This document shows, piece by piece, positions 24,040 to 36,100 of a DNA stretch of 64,000 bases. Under the pieces are notes generated by a model that was not told the origin of the DNA, did no database searches, and saw only the letters and a list, made by a program, of their open reading frames with translations. This DNA comes from Antedon mediterranea (Eukaryota > Echinodermata > Crinoidea > Comatulida > Antedonidae), in assembly GCF_964355755.1 (NCBI RefSeq), contig NC_092671.1:22038001-22102000 (forward strand), read 5' to 3'. The stretch's first letter is position 1; every line of letters starts with the position of its first letter. The position numbers were made by a program, and so were the translations under genes.

Positions 24040-26191
24040 GTTAACATAAAAACATCAAAGTGCTAAGAATAGCTTCCAATCGCATTTGGAGACATTTTAG
24101 ACCAATTTGTGATTTTCGAAAAAACTTGGTTACACAAAAACATCAAAGTGCTTAAAATCACAATATAAAACCGTTTTAGACCATTTTGAGCATTTCGATA
24201 ACACTTTTCACACAAAAACACCAAAGTGCTTAAAATAGCTTCAAATCGCATTTGGAGACGTTTTAGACCATTTTGTGATTTTCGAAAAAAACTTTTTAAC
24301 ATAAAAACATCAAAGTGTACAGAATAGCTTCAAATCGCATTTGGAGACGTTTTAGACCATTTTGTGAATTTCGAAAAAACTTGTTAACATAAAAACACCA
24401 AAGTGCTTAGAATAGCTTCAAATCGCATTTGGAGACGTTTTAGACCATTTTGTAATTTTCAAAAAAACTTGTTAACATAAAAACACCAAAGTTCTTAGAA
24501 TAGCTTCAAATCGCATTTGGAGACGTTTTAGACCATTTTGTGCATTTCGATGAAACTTGGTTACACAAAAACATAAAAGTGCTTAAAATCACATTATAAA
24601 CCGTTTTAGACCATTTGAGCATTTCGATAACACTTTTCACACAAAAACATCAAAGAGCACAATATAGCTTAATATCCTATTTAAAAACGTTTTAGACCAT
24701 TTTGAGCATTTCAACAAAACTTTTTCACACAAAACACCAAAGTGCTTAGAATACCTTCAAATCGCATTTGGAGACGTTTTAGACCATTTTGTGATTTTCG
24801 AAAAAACTTGTTAACATAAAAACATCAAAGTTTACAGAATAGCTTCAAATCGCATTTGGAGACGTTTTAGACAATTTTGTGATTTTCGAAAAAACTTGTT
24901 AACATAAAAACACCAAAGTGCTTAGAATAGCTTCAAATCGCATTGGGAGACGTTTTAGGCCATTTTGTGATTTTCGAAAAAACTTGTTAACATAAAAACA
25001 CCAAAATGTTTAGAATAGCTTCAAATCGCATTTGGAGACGTTTTAGACCATTTTGTGATTTTCGAAAAAACTTGTTAACACAAAAACACCAAAGTGATTA
25101 GAATAGCTTCAAATCGCATTTGGAGACGTTTTAGACCATTTTGTGATTTTCGAAAAAACTTGTTAACATAAAAACACCAAAGTGATTAGAATAGCTTCAA
25201 ATCGCATTTGGAGACGTTTTAGACCATTTTGTGCATTTCGATGAAACTTGGTTACGCAAAAACATCAAAGTGCTTAAAATCACATTATAAACCGTTTTAG
25301 ACCATTTTGAGCATATCGATAACAGTTTTCACACAAAAACATCAAAGAGCACAATATAGCTTAATATCGTATTTAAAAACGTTTTAGACCATTTTGAGCA
25401 TTTCGACAAAACTTTTTCACACAAAACACCAAAGTGCTTAGAATAGCTTCAAATCGCTTTTGGAGACGTTTTAGACCATTTTGTGATTTTCGAAAAAACT
25501 TGTTAACATAAAAACATCAGAGTTCTAAGAATAGCTTCAAATCGCATTTGGAGACATTTTAGACCAATTAGTGATTTTCGAAAAAACTTGGTTACACAAA
25601 AACATCAAAGTGGTTAAAATCACATTATAAACCGTTTTAGACCATTTTGAGCATTTCGATAACACTTTTCACACAAAAACATCAAAGTGCTTAGAATAGC
25701 TTCAAATCGCATTTGGAGACGTTTTAGACCATTTTGTGATTTTCGAAAAAAACTTTTTAACATAAAAACACCAAACTGCTAAGAATAGCTTCAAATCGCA
25801 AATGGAAAAAAAATTAAGACCATTTTGTGATTTTCGATGAAACTTGGTTACACAAAAACATCAAAGTGCTTAAAATCACATTATAAACCGTTTTAGACCA
25901 TTTGAGCATTTCGATAACACTTTTCACACAAAAACATCAAAGAGCACAATATAGCTTAATATCCTATTTAAAAACGTTTTAGACCATTTTGAGCATTTCG
26001 ACAAAACTTTTTCACACAAAACACCAAAGTGCAAAGTGCTTAGAATAGCTTCAAATCGCATTGGGAGACGTTTTAGACCATTTTGTGATTTTCGAAAAAA
26101 CTTGTTAACATAAAAACATCAAAGTGTACAGAATAGCTTCAAATCGCATTTGGAGACGTTTTAGACCATTTTGTGATTTTCGAAAAAACTT

Positions 26192-27486
26192 GTTAACACA
26201 AAAACACCAAAGTGTTTAGAAAAGCTTCAAATCGCATTTGGAGACGTTTTAGACCATTTTGGGATTTTCGAAAAAACTTGTTAACATAAAAACACCAAAG
26301 TGCTTAGAATAGCTTCAAATCGCATTTGGAGACGTTTTAGACCATTTTGTAATTTTCAAAAAAACTTGTTAACATAAAAACACCAAAGTTCTTAGAATAG
26401 CTTCAAATCGCATTTGGAGACGTTTTAGACCATTTTGTGCATTTCGATGAAACTTGGTTACACAAAAACATCAAAGTGCTTAAAATCACATTATAAACCG
26501 TTTTAGACCATTTGAGCATTTCGATAACACTTTTCACAAAAAAACATCAAAGAGCACAATATAGATTAATATCCTATTTAAAAACGTTTTAGACCATTTT
26601 GAGCATTTCGACAAAACTTTTTCACACAAAACACCAAAGTGCTTAGAATACCTTCAAATCGCATTTGGAGACGTTTTAGACCATTTTGTGATTTTCGAAA
26701 AAACTTGTTAACATAAAAACATCAAAGTTTACAGAATAGCTTCAAATCGCATTTGGAGACGTTTTAGACAATTTTGTGATTTTCGAAAAAACTTGTTAAC
26801 ATAAAAACACCAAAGTGCTTAGAATAGCTTCAAATCGCAATGGGAGACGTTTTAGACCATTTTGTGATTTTCGAAAAAACTTGTTAACATAAAAACATCA
26901 AAGTTTACAGAATAGCTTCAAATCGCATTTGGAGACGTTTTAGACCATTTTGTGATTTTCGAAAAAACTTGTTAACATAAAAACACCAAAGTGCTTAGAA
27001 TAGCTTCAAATCGCATTTGGAGACGTTTTAAACCATTTTGTGTTTTTCGAAAAAACTTGTTAACATAAAAACACCAAAATGTTTAGAATAGCTTCAAATC
27101 GCATTTGGAGACGTTTTAGACCATTTTGTGATTTTCGAAAAAACTTGTTAACATAAAAACACCAAAGTGATTAGAATAGCTTCAAATCGCATTTGGAGAC
27201 GTTTTAGACCATTTTGTGCATTTCGATGAAACTTGGTTACGCAAAAACATCAAAGTGCTTAAAATCACATTATAAACCGTTTTAGACCATTTTGAGCATA
27301 TCGATAAAACTTTTTACACAAAACACCAAAGTGCTTAGAATAGCTTCAAATCGCATTTGGAAACGTTTTAGAACATTTTGTGATTTTCGAAAAAACTTGT
27401 TAACATAAAAACATCAAAGAGCACAAAATAGCTTAATATCGTATTTGGAAACGTTTTAGAACATTTTGTGATTTTCGAAAAAACTT
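26192..27486 (+). repeat. 1,295-bp tandem unit in block P, copy 1
   Basis: Begins with the gttaacacaaaaacacc/gtgtttagaaaagc monomer and runs through A', B with cacaaaaaaacatc, C with the cctattt form, D, gtttacag and aaaatgttt monomers. It ends with C-like monomers carrying gtatttggaaacg. The same opening monomer recurs at 27,487. Block Q has only one such unit, starting at 35,160. Confidence 0.83.
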
Positions 27487-28441
27487 GTTAACACAAAAAC
27501 ACCAAAGTGTTTAGAAAAGCTTCAAATCGCATTTGGAGACGTTTTAGACCATTTTGGGATTTTCGAAAAAACTTGTTAACATAAAAACACCAAAGTGCTT
27601 AGAATAGCTTCAAATCGCATTTGGAGACGTTTTAGACCATTTTGTAATTTTCAAAAAAACTTGTTAACATAAAAACACCAAAGTTCTTAGAATAGCTTCA
27701 AATCGCATTTGGAGACGTTTTAGACCATTTTGTGCATTTCGATGAAACTTGGTTACACAAAAACATCAAAGTGCTTAAAATCACATTATAAACCGTTTTA
27801 GACCATTTGAGCATTTCGATAACACTTTTCACAAAAAAACATCAAAGAGCACAATATAGATTAATATCCTATTTAAAAACGTTTTAGACCATTTTGAGCA
27901 TTTCGACAAAACTTTTTCACACAAAACACCAAAGTGCTTAGAATACCTTCAAATCGCATTTGGAGACGTTTTAGACCATTTTGTGATTTTCGAAAAAACT
28001 TGTTAACATAAAAACATCAAAGTTTACAGAATAGCTTCAAATCGCATTTGGAGACGTTTTAGACAATTTTGTGATTTTCGAAAAAACTTGTTAACATAAA
28101 AACACCAAAGTGCTTAGAATAGCTTCAAATCGCATTGGGAGACGTTTTAGACCATTTTGTGATTTTCGAAAAAACTTGTTAACATAAAAACATCAAAGTT
28201 TACAGAATAGCTTCAAATCGCATTTGGAGACGTTTTAGACCATTTTGTGATTTTCGAAAAAACTTGTTAACATAAAAACACCAAAGTGCTTAGAATAGCT
28301 TCAAATCGCATTTGGAGACGTTTTAAACCATTTTGTGTTTTTCGAAAAAACTTGTTAACATAAAAACACCAAAATGTTTAGAATAGCTTCAAATCGCATT
28401 TGGAGACGTTTTAGACCATTTTGTGATTTTCGAAAAAACTT
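27487..28441 (+). repeat. 1,295-bp tandem unit in block P, partial copy 2
   Basis: Follows copy 1 at +1,295 with the same variants, including the seven-A cacaaaaaaac B/C junction near 27,830. It is interrupted at 28,442 by re-duplication of its last five monomers and resumes at 28,882. Confidence 0.8.
28002..28441 (+). repeat. 440-bp (five-monomer) tandem duplication, copy 1
   Basis: Five 88-bp A monomers in the order gtttacag with gacaatttt, cattggg, gtttacag, gttttaaacc with gtgtttttcg, and aaaatgttt. The identical series follows at 28,442. No size change or mismatch was noticed. Confidence 0.85.
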
Positions 28442-28881
28442 GTTAACATAAAAACATCAAAGTTTACAGAATAGCTTCAAATCGCATTTGGAGACGTTTT
28501 AGACAATTTTGTGATTTTCGAAAAAACTTGTTAACATAAAAACACCAAAGTGCTTAGAATAGCTTCAAATCGCATTGGGAGACGTTTTAGACCATTTTGT
28601 GATTTTCGAAAAAACTTGTTAACATAAAAACATCAAAGTTTACAGAATAGCTTCAAATCGCATTTGGAGACGTTTTAGACCATTTTGTGATTTTCGAAAA
28701 AACTTGTTAACATAAAAACACCAAAGTGCTTAGAATAGCTTCAAATCGCATTTGGAGACGTTTTAAACCATTTTGTGTTTTTCGAAAAAACTTGTTAACA
28801 TAAAAACACCAAAATGTTTAGAATAGCTTCAAATCGCATTTGGAGACGTTTTAGACCATTTTGTGATTTTCGAAAAAACTT
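28442..28881 (+). repeat. 440-bp tandem duplication, copy 2
   Basis: Repeats the preceding five monomers exactly as far as I can read. Blocks near 26.7-27.1 kb and 35.7-36.1 kb have the series once, so this is a local and probably recent event. Confidence 0.85.
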
Positions 28882-29221
28882 GTTAACATAAAAACACCAA
28901 AGTGATTAGAATAGCTTCAAATCGCATTTGGAGACGTTTTAGACCATTTTGTGCATTTCGATGAAACTTGGTTACGCAAAAACATCAAAGTGCTTAAAAT
29001 CACATTATAAACCGTTTTAGACCATTTTGAGCATATCGATAAAACTTTTTACACAAAACACCAAAGTGCTTAGAATAGCTTCAAATCGCATTTGGAAACG
29101 TTTTAGAACATTTTGTGATTTTCGAAAAAACTTGTTAACATAAAAACATCAAAGAGCACAAAATAGCTTAATATCGTATTTGGAAACGTTTTAGAACATT
29201 TTGTGATTTTCGAAAAAACTT

Positions 29222-31640
29222 GTTAACATAAAACACCAAAGTGTACAGAATAGCTTCAAATCGCATTTGGAGACATTTTAGACCAATTTGTGATTTCCGA
29301 AAAAAACTTGTTAACATAAAAACACCAAAGTGCTAAGAATAGCTTCAAATCGCATTTGGAGACATTTTAGACCAATTTGTGATTTTCGAAAAAACTTGGT
29401 TACACAAAAACATCAAAGTGCTTAAAATCACATTATAAAACCGTTTTAGACCATTTTGAGCATTTCGATAACACTTTTCACACAAAAACATCAAAGAGCA
29501 TAAAATAGGTTAATATCGTATTTAAAAACGTTTTAGACCATTTTGAGCATTTCGACAAAACTTTTTCACACAAAACACCAAAGTGTACAGAATAGCTTAA
29601 TATCGTATTTAAAAACGTTTTAGACCATTTTGTGATTTTCGAAAAAACTTGTTAACATAAAAACACCAAAGTGCTTAGAATAGCTTCAAATCGCATTGGG
29701 AGACGTTTTAGACCATTTTGTGATTTTCGAAAAAACTTGTTAACATAAAAACATCAAAGTGTACAGAATAGCTTCAAATCGCATTTGGAGACGTTTTAGA
29801 CCATTTTGTGATTTTCGAAAAAAACTTGTTAACATAAAAACACCAAAGTGCTTAGAATAGCTTCAAATCGCATTTGGAGACGTTTTAGACCAATTTGTGA
29901 TTTTCGAAAAAACTTGGTTACACAAAAACATCAAAGTGGATAAAATCACATTATAAACCGTTTTAGACCATTTTGAGAATTTCGATAACACATTTCACAA
30001 AAAAACATCAAAGAGCACAAAATAGCTTAATATCGTATTTAAAAACGTTTTAAACCATTTTGAGCATTTCGACAAAACTTTTTCACACAAAACACCAATG
30101 TGTACAGAATAGCTTCAAATCGCATTTGGAGACGTTTTAGACCATTTTGTGATTTTCGAAAAAACTTGTTAATATAAAAACACCAAAGTACTTAGAATAG
30201 CTTCAAATCGCATTTGGAGACGTTTTAGACCATTTTGTGATTTTCGAAAAAACTTGTTATCATAAAAACACCAAAGTTCTTAAAATAGCTTCAAATGGCA
30301 TTTGGAGACGTTTAAGACCATTTTGTGATTTTCGAAAAAACTTGTTAACACAAAAACACCAAAGTGTTTAGAAAAGCTTCAAATCGCATTTGGAGACGTT
30401 TTAGACCATTTTGGGATTTTCGAAAAAACTTGTTAACATAAAAACACCAAAGTGCTTAGAATAGCTTCAAATCGCATTTGGAGACGTTTTAGACCATTTT
30501 GTAATTTTCAAAAAAACTTGTTAACATAAAAACACCAAAGTTCTTAGAATAGCTTCAAATCGCATTTGAAGACGTTTTAGACCATTTTGTGCATTTCGAT
30601 GAAACTTGGTTACACAAAAACATCAAAGTGCTTAAAATCACATTATAAACCGTTTTAGACCATTTGAGCATTTCGATAACACTTTTCACACAAAAACATC
30701 AAAGAGCACAATATAGATTAATATCCTATTTAAAAACGTTTTAGACCATTTTGAGCATTTCGACAAAACTTTTTCACACAAAACACCAAAGTGCTTAGAA
30801 TACCTTCAAATCGCATTTGGATACGTTTTAGACCATTTTGTGATTTTCGAAAAAACTTGTTAACATAAAAACATCAAAGTTTACAGAATAGCTTCAAATC
30901 GCATTTGGAGACGTTTTAGACAATTTTGTGATTTTCGAAAAAACTTGTTAACATAAAAACACCAAAGTGCTTAGAATAGCTTCAAATCGCATTGGGAGAC
31001 GTTTTAGACCATTTTGTGATTTTGGAAAAAACTTGTTAACATAAAAACATCAAAGTGTACAGAATAGCTTCAAATCGCATTTGGAGACGTTTTAGACCAT
31101 TTTGTGATTTTCGAAAAAACTTGTTAACATAAAAACACCAAAGTACTTAGAATAGCTTCAAATCGCATTTGGAGAAGTTTTAGACCATTTTGTGATTTTC
31201 GAAAAAACTTGTTAACATAAAAACACCAAAGTGATTAGAATAGCTTCAAATCGCATTTGGAGACGTTTTAGACCATTTTGTGCATTTCGATGAAACTTGG
31301 TTACGCAAAAACATCAAAGTGCTTAAAATCACATTATAAACCGTTTTAGACCATTTTGAGCATATCGATAAAACTTTTTACACAAAACACCAAAGTGCTT
31401 AGAATAGCTTCAAATCGCATTTGGAGACGTTTTAGACCATTTTGTGATTTTCGATGAAACTTGGATACGCAAAAACATCAAAGTGCTTAAAATCACATTA
31501 TAAACCGTTTTAGACCATTTTGAGCATATCGATAAAACTTTTTACACAAAACACCAAAGTGCTTAGAATAGCTTCAAATCGCATTTGGAGACGTTTTAGA
31601 CCATTTTGTGATTTTCGATGAAACTTGGTTACGCAAAAAC
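29222..31640 (+). repeat. Block E, copy 2
   Basis: Matches 19,920-22,300 at an offset of 9,302, changing to 9,303 at a seven-A run after gatttccg. It shares accaatgtg, ttatcataaaaac and gattttgg markers. Variants shared only with the 36.45-kb copy include gagaatttcgataac near 29,974/37,206 and ggatacgc near 31,464/38,696. The 29.2- and 36.45-kb copies are therefore sisters. Confidence 0.82.
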
Positions 31641-33179
31641 ATCAAAGTGCTTAAAATCACATTATAAACCGTTTTAGACCATTTTGAGCATATCGATAAA
31701 ACTTTTTACACAAAACACCAAAGTGCTTAGAATAGCTTCAAATCGCATTTGGAGACGTTTTAGACCATTTTGTGATTTTCGAAAAAACTTGTTAACATAA
31801 AAACACCAAAGTACTTAGAATAGCTTCAAATCGCATTTGGAGAAGTTTTAGACCATTTTGTGATTTTCGAAAAAACTTGTTAACATAAAAACACCAAAGT
31901 GATTAGAATAGCTTCAAATCGCATTTGGAGACGTTTTAGACCATTTTGTGCATTTCGATGAAACTTGGTTACGCAAAAACATCAAAGTGCTTAAAATCAC
32001 ATTATAAACCGTTTTAGACCATTTTGAGCATATCGATAAAACTTTTTACACAAAACACCAAAGTGCTTAGAATAGCTTCAAATCGCATTTGGAGACGTTT
32101 TAGACCATTTTGTGATTTTCGAAAAAAACTTTTTAACATAAAAACACCAAACTGCTAAGAATAGCTTCAAATCGCATATGGAGACAATTTAGACCATTTT
32201 GTGATTTTCGAAAAAACTTGTTAACATAAAAACACCAAAGTGCTTAGAATACCTTCAAATCGCATTTGGAGACGTTTTAGACCATTTTGTGATTTTCGAA
32301 AAAACTTGTTAACATAAAAACATCAAAGTGCTAAGAATAGCTTCCAATCGCATTTGGAGACATTTTAGACCATTTTGTGCATTTCGATGAAACTTGGTTA
32401 CGCAAAAACATCAAAGTGCTTAAAATCACATTATAAACCGTTTTAGACCATTTTGAGCATATCGATAACACTTTTCACACAAAAACATCAAAGAGCACAA
32501 TATAGCTTAATATCGTATTTAAAAACGTTTTAGACCATTTTGAGCATTTCGACAAAACTTTTTCACACAAAACACCAAAGTGCTTAGAATAGCTTCAAAT
32601 CGCATTGGGAGACGTTTTAGACCATTTTGTGATTTTGGAAAAAACTTGTTAACATAAAAACATCAAAGTGTACAGAATAGCTTCAAATCGCATTTGGAGA
32701 CGTTTTAGACCATTTTGTGATTTTCGAAAAAACTTGTTAACATAAAAACAACAAAGTGCTTAGAATAGCTTCAAATCGCATTTGGAGACGTTTTAGACCA
32801 TTTTGTGATTTTCGAAAAAACTTGTTAACATAAAAACACCAAAGTGCTTAGAATAGCTTCAAATCGCATTTGGAGACGTTTTAGACCAATTTGTGATTTT
32901 CGAAAAAAACTTGTTAACATAAAAACACCAAAGTGCTTAGAATAGCTTCAAATCGCATTTGGAGACGTTTTAGACCATTTTGTAATTTTCAAAAAAACTT
33001 GTTAACATAAAAACACCAAAGTTCTTAGAATAGCTTCAAATCGCATTTGGAGACGTTTTAGACCATTTTGTGATTTTCGAAAAAACTTGTTAACACAAAA
33101 ACACCAAAGTGTTTAGAAAAGCTTAAAATCGCATTTGGAGACGTTTTAGACCATTTTGGGATTTTCGAAAAAACTTGTT

Positions 33180-36100
33180 AACATAAAAACACCAAAGTGC
33201 TTAGAATAGCTTCAAATCGCATTTGGAGACGTTTTAGACCATTTTGTAATTTTCAAAAAAACTTGTTAACATAAAAACACCAAAGTTCTTAGAATAGCTT
33301 CAAATCGCATTTGGAGACGTTTTAGACCATTTTGTGCATTTCGATGAAACTTGGTTACACAAAAACATAAAAGTGCTTAAAATCACATTATAAACCGTTT
33401 TAGACCATTTGAGCATTTCGATAACACTTTTCACACAAAAACATCAAAGAGCACAATATAGCTTAATATCCTATTTAAAAACGTTTTAGACCATTTTGAG
33501 CATTTCAACAAAACTTTTTCACACAAAACACCAAAGTGCTTAGAATACCTTCAAATCGCATTTGGAGACGTTTTAGACCATTTTGTGATTTTCGAAAAAA
33601 CTTGTTAACATAAAAACATCAAAGTTTACAGAATAGCTTCAAATCGCATTTGGAGACGTTTTAGACAATTTTGTGATTTTCGAAAAAACTTGTTAACATA
33701 AAAACACCAAAGTGCTTAGAATAGCTTCAAATCGCATTGGGAGACGTTTTAGGCCATTTTGTGATTTTCGAAAAAACTTGTTAACATAAAAACATCAAAG
33801 TGTACAGAATAGATTCAAATCGCATTTGGAGACGTTTTAGACCATTTTGTGATTTTCGAAAAAACTTGTTAACATAAAAACACCAAAGTGCTTAGAATAG
33901 CTTCAAATCGCATTTGGAGACGTTTTAAAGCATTTTGTGATTTTCGAAAAAACTTGTTAACATAAAAACACCAAAATGTTTAGAATAGCTTCAAATCGCA
34001 TTTGGAGACGTTTTAGACCATTTTGTGATTTTCGAAAAAACTTGTTAACACAAAAACACCAAAGTGATTAGAATAGCTTCAAATCGCATTTGGAGACGTT
34101 TTAGACCATTTTGTGATTTTCGAAAAAACTTGTTAACATAAAAACACCAAAGTGATTAGAATAGCTTCAAATCGCATTTGGAGACGTTTTAGACCATTTT
34201 GTGCATTTCGATGAAACTTGGTTACGCAAAAACATCAAAGTGCTTAAAATCACATTATAAACCGTTTTAGACCATTTTGAGCATATCGATAACAGTTTTC
34301 ACACAAAAACATCAAAGAGCACAATATAGCTTAATATCGTATTTAAAAACGTTTTAGACCATTTTGAGCATTTCGACAAAACTTTTTCACACAAAACACC
34401 AAAGTGCTTAGAATAGCTTCAAATCGCTTTTGGAGACGTTTTAGACCATTTTGTGATTTTCGAAAAAACTTGTTAACATAAAAACATCAGAGTGCTAAGA
34501 ATAGCTTCAAATCGCATTTGGAGACATTTTAGACCAATTAGTGATTTTCGAAAAAACTTGGTTACACAAAAACATCAAAGTGGTTAAAATCACATTATAA
34601 ACCGTTTTAGACCATTTTGAGCATTTCGATAACACTTTTCACACAAAAACATCAAAGTGCTTAGAATAGCTTCAAATCGCATTTGGAGACGTTTTAGACC
34701 ATTTTGTGATTTTCGAAAAAAACTTTTTAACATAAAAACACCAAACTGCTAAGAATAGCTTGAAATCGCAAATGGAGACAATTTAGACCATTTTGTGATT
34801 TTCGATGAAACTTGGTTACACAAAAACATCAAAGTGCTTAAAATCACATTATAAACCGTTTTAGACCATTTGAGCATTTCGATAACACTTTTCACACAAA
34901 AACATCAAAGAGCACAATATAGCTTAATATCCTATTTAAAAACGTTTTAGACCATTTTGAGCATTTCGACAAAACTTTTTCACACAAAACACCAAAGTGC
35001 AAAGTGCTTAGAATAGCTTCAAATCGCATTGGGAGACGTTTTAGACCATTTTGTGATTTTCGAAAAAACTTGTTAACATAAAAACATCAAAGTGTACAGA
35101 ATAGCTTCAAATCGCATTTGGAGACGTTTTAGACCATTTTGTGATTTTCGAAAAAACTTGTTAACACAAAAACACCAAAGTGTTTAGAAAAGCTTCAAAT
35201 CGCATTTGGAGACGTTTTAGACCATTTTGGGATTTTCGAAAAAACTTGTTAACATAAAAACACCAAAGTGCTTAGAATAGCTTCAAATCGCATTTGGAGA
35301 CGTTTTAGACCATTTTGTAATTTTCAAAAAAAATTGTTAACATAAAAACACCAAAGTTCTTAGAATAGCTTCAAATCGCATTTGGAGACGTTTTAGACCA
35401 TTTTGTGCATTTCGATGAAACTTGGTTACACAAAAACATCAAAGTGCTTAAAACACATTATAAACCGTTTTAGACCATTTGAGCATTTCGATAACACTTT
35501 TCACAAAAAAACATCAAAGAGCACAATATAGATTAATATCCTATTTAAAAACGTTTTAGACCATTTTGAGCATTTCGACAAAACTTTTTCACACAAAACA
35601 CCAAAGTGCTTAGAATACCTTCAAATCGCATTTGGAGACGTTTTAGACCATTTTGTGATTTTCGAAAAAACTTGTTAACATAAAAACATCAAAGTTTACA
35701 GAATAGCTTCAAATCGCATTTGGAGACGTTTTAGACAATTTTGTGATTTTCGAAAAAACTTGTTAACATAAAAACACCAAAGTGCTTAGAATAGCTTCAA
35801 ATCGCATTGGGAGACGTTTTAGACCATTTTGTGATTTTCGAAAAAACTTGTTAACATAAAAACATCAAAGTTTACAGAATAGCTTCAAATCGCATTTGGA
35901 GACGTTTTAGACCATTTTGTGATTTTCGAAAAAACTTGTTAACATAAAAACACCAAAGTGCTTAGAATAGCTTCAAATCGCATTTGGAGACGTTTTAAAC
36001 CATTTTGTGTTTTTCGAAAAAACTTGTTAACATAAAAACACCAAAATGTTTAGAATAGCTTCAAATCGCATTTGGAGACGTTTTAGACCATTTTGTGATT

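Larger units (their letters stand above)
22650..24400 (+). repeat. 1.7-kb segment, copy 1 (paired with 39.19-40.94 kb)
   Basis: Matches the later copy at an offset of 16,535-16,536. The one-base change of offset falls at about 22,808, where this copy reads gacgtttagacc with one t fewer. It contains two 430-bp tandem subunits, each with a gacaatttagacc A monomer and an actttttaac start. The two long copies share the variant cacaatataaaacc near 24,161/40,697. The match fades after about 24,400. Confidence 0.85.
24388..32570 (+). repeat. ~8.2-kb block P (expanded relative of block Q)
   Basis: Private variants align it with 33.2-39.6 kb: acataaaagtgc at 24,571/33,365, catttcaacaaaac, cgataacagttttc (25,320/34,288), catcagagt, and a duplicated caaagtg at 26,026/34,994. 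The offset starts at 8,794, becomes 8,968 after a two-monomer difference near 24,985, and falls to 7,232 after 29,222. The 1,736-bp change equals, within a base, the 1,295-bp and 440-bp tandem duplications found only in P. P also has an extra B-D dimer near 31.6 kb. Confidence 0.85.

Noticed and set aside
24063-24302. 79-codon open frame on the - strand, also at 40,599
   Set aside because: Again a satellite translation with repeated blocks of Lys/Asn/Phe-rich residues. The two copies are explained by the 1.7-kb segment duplication.
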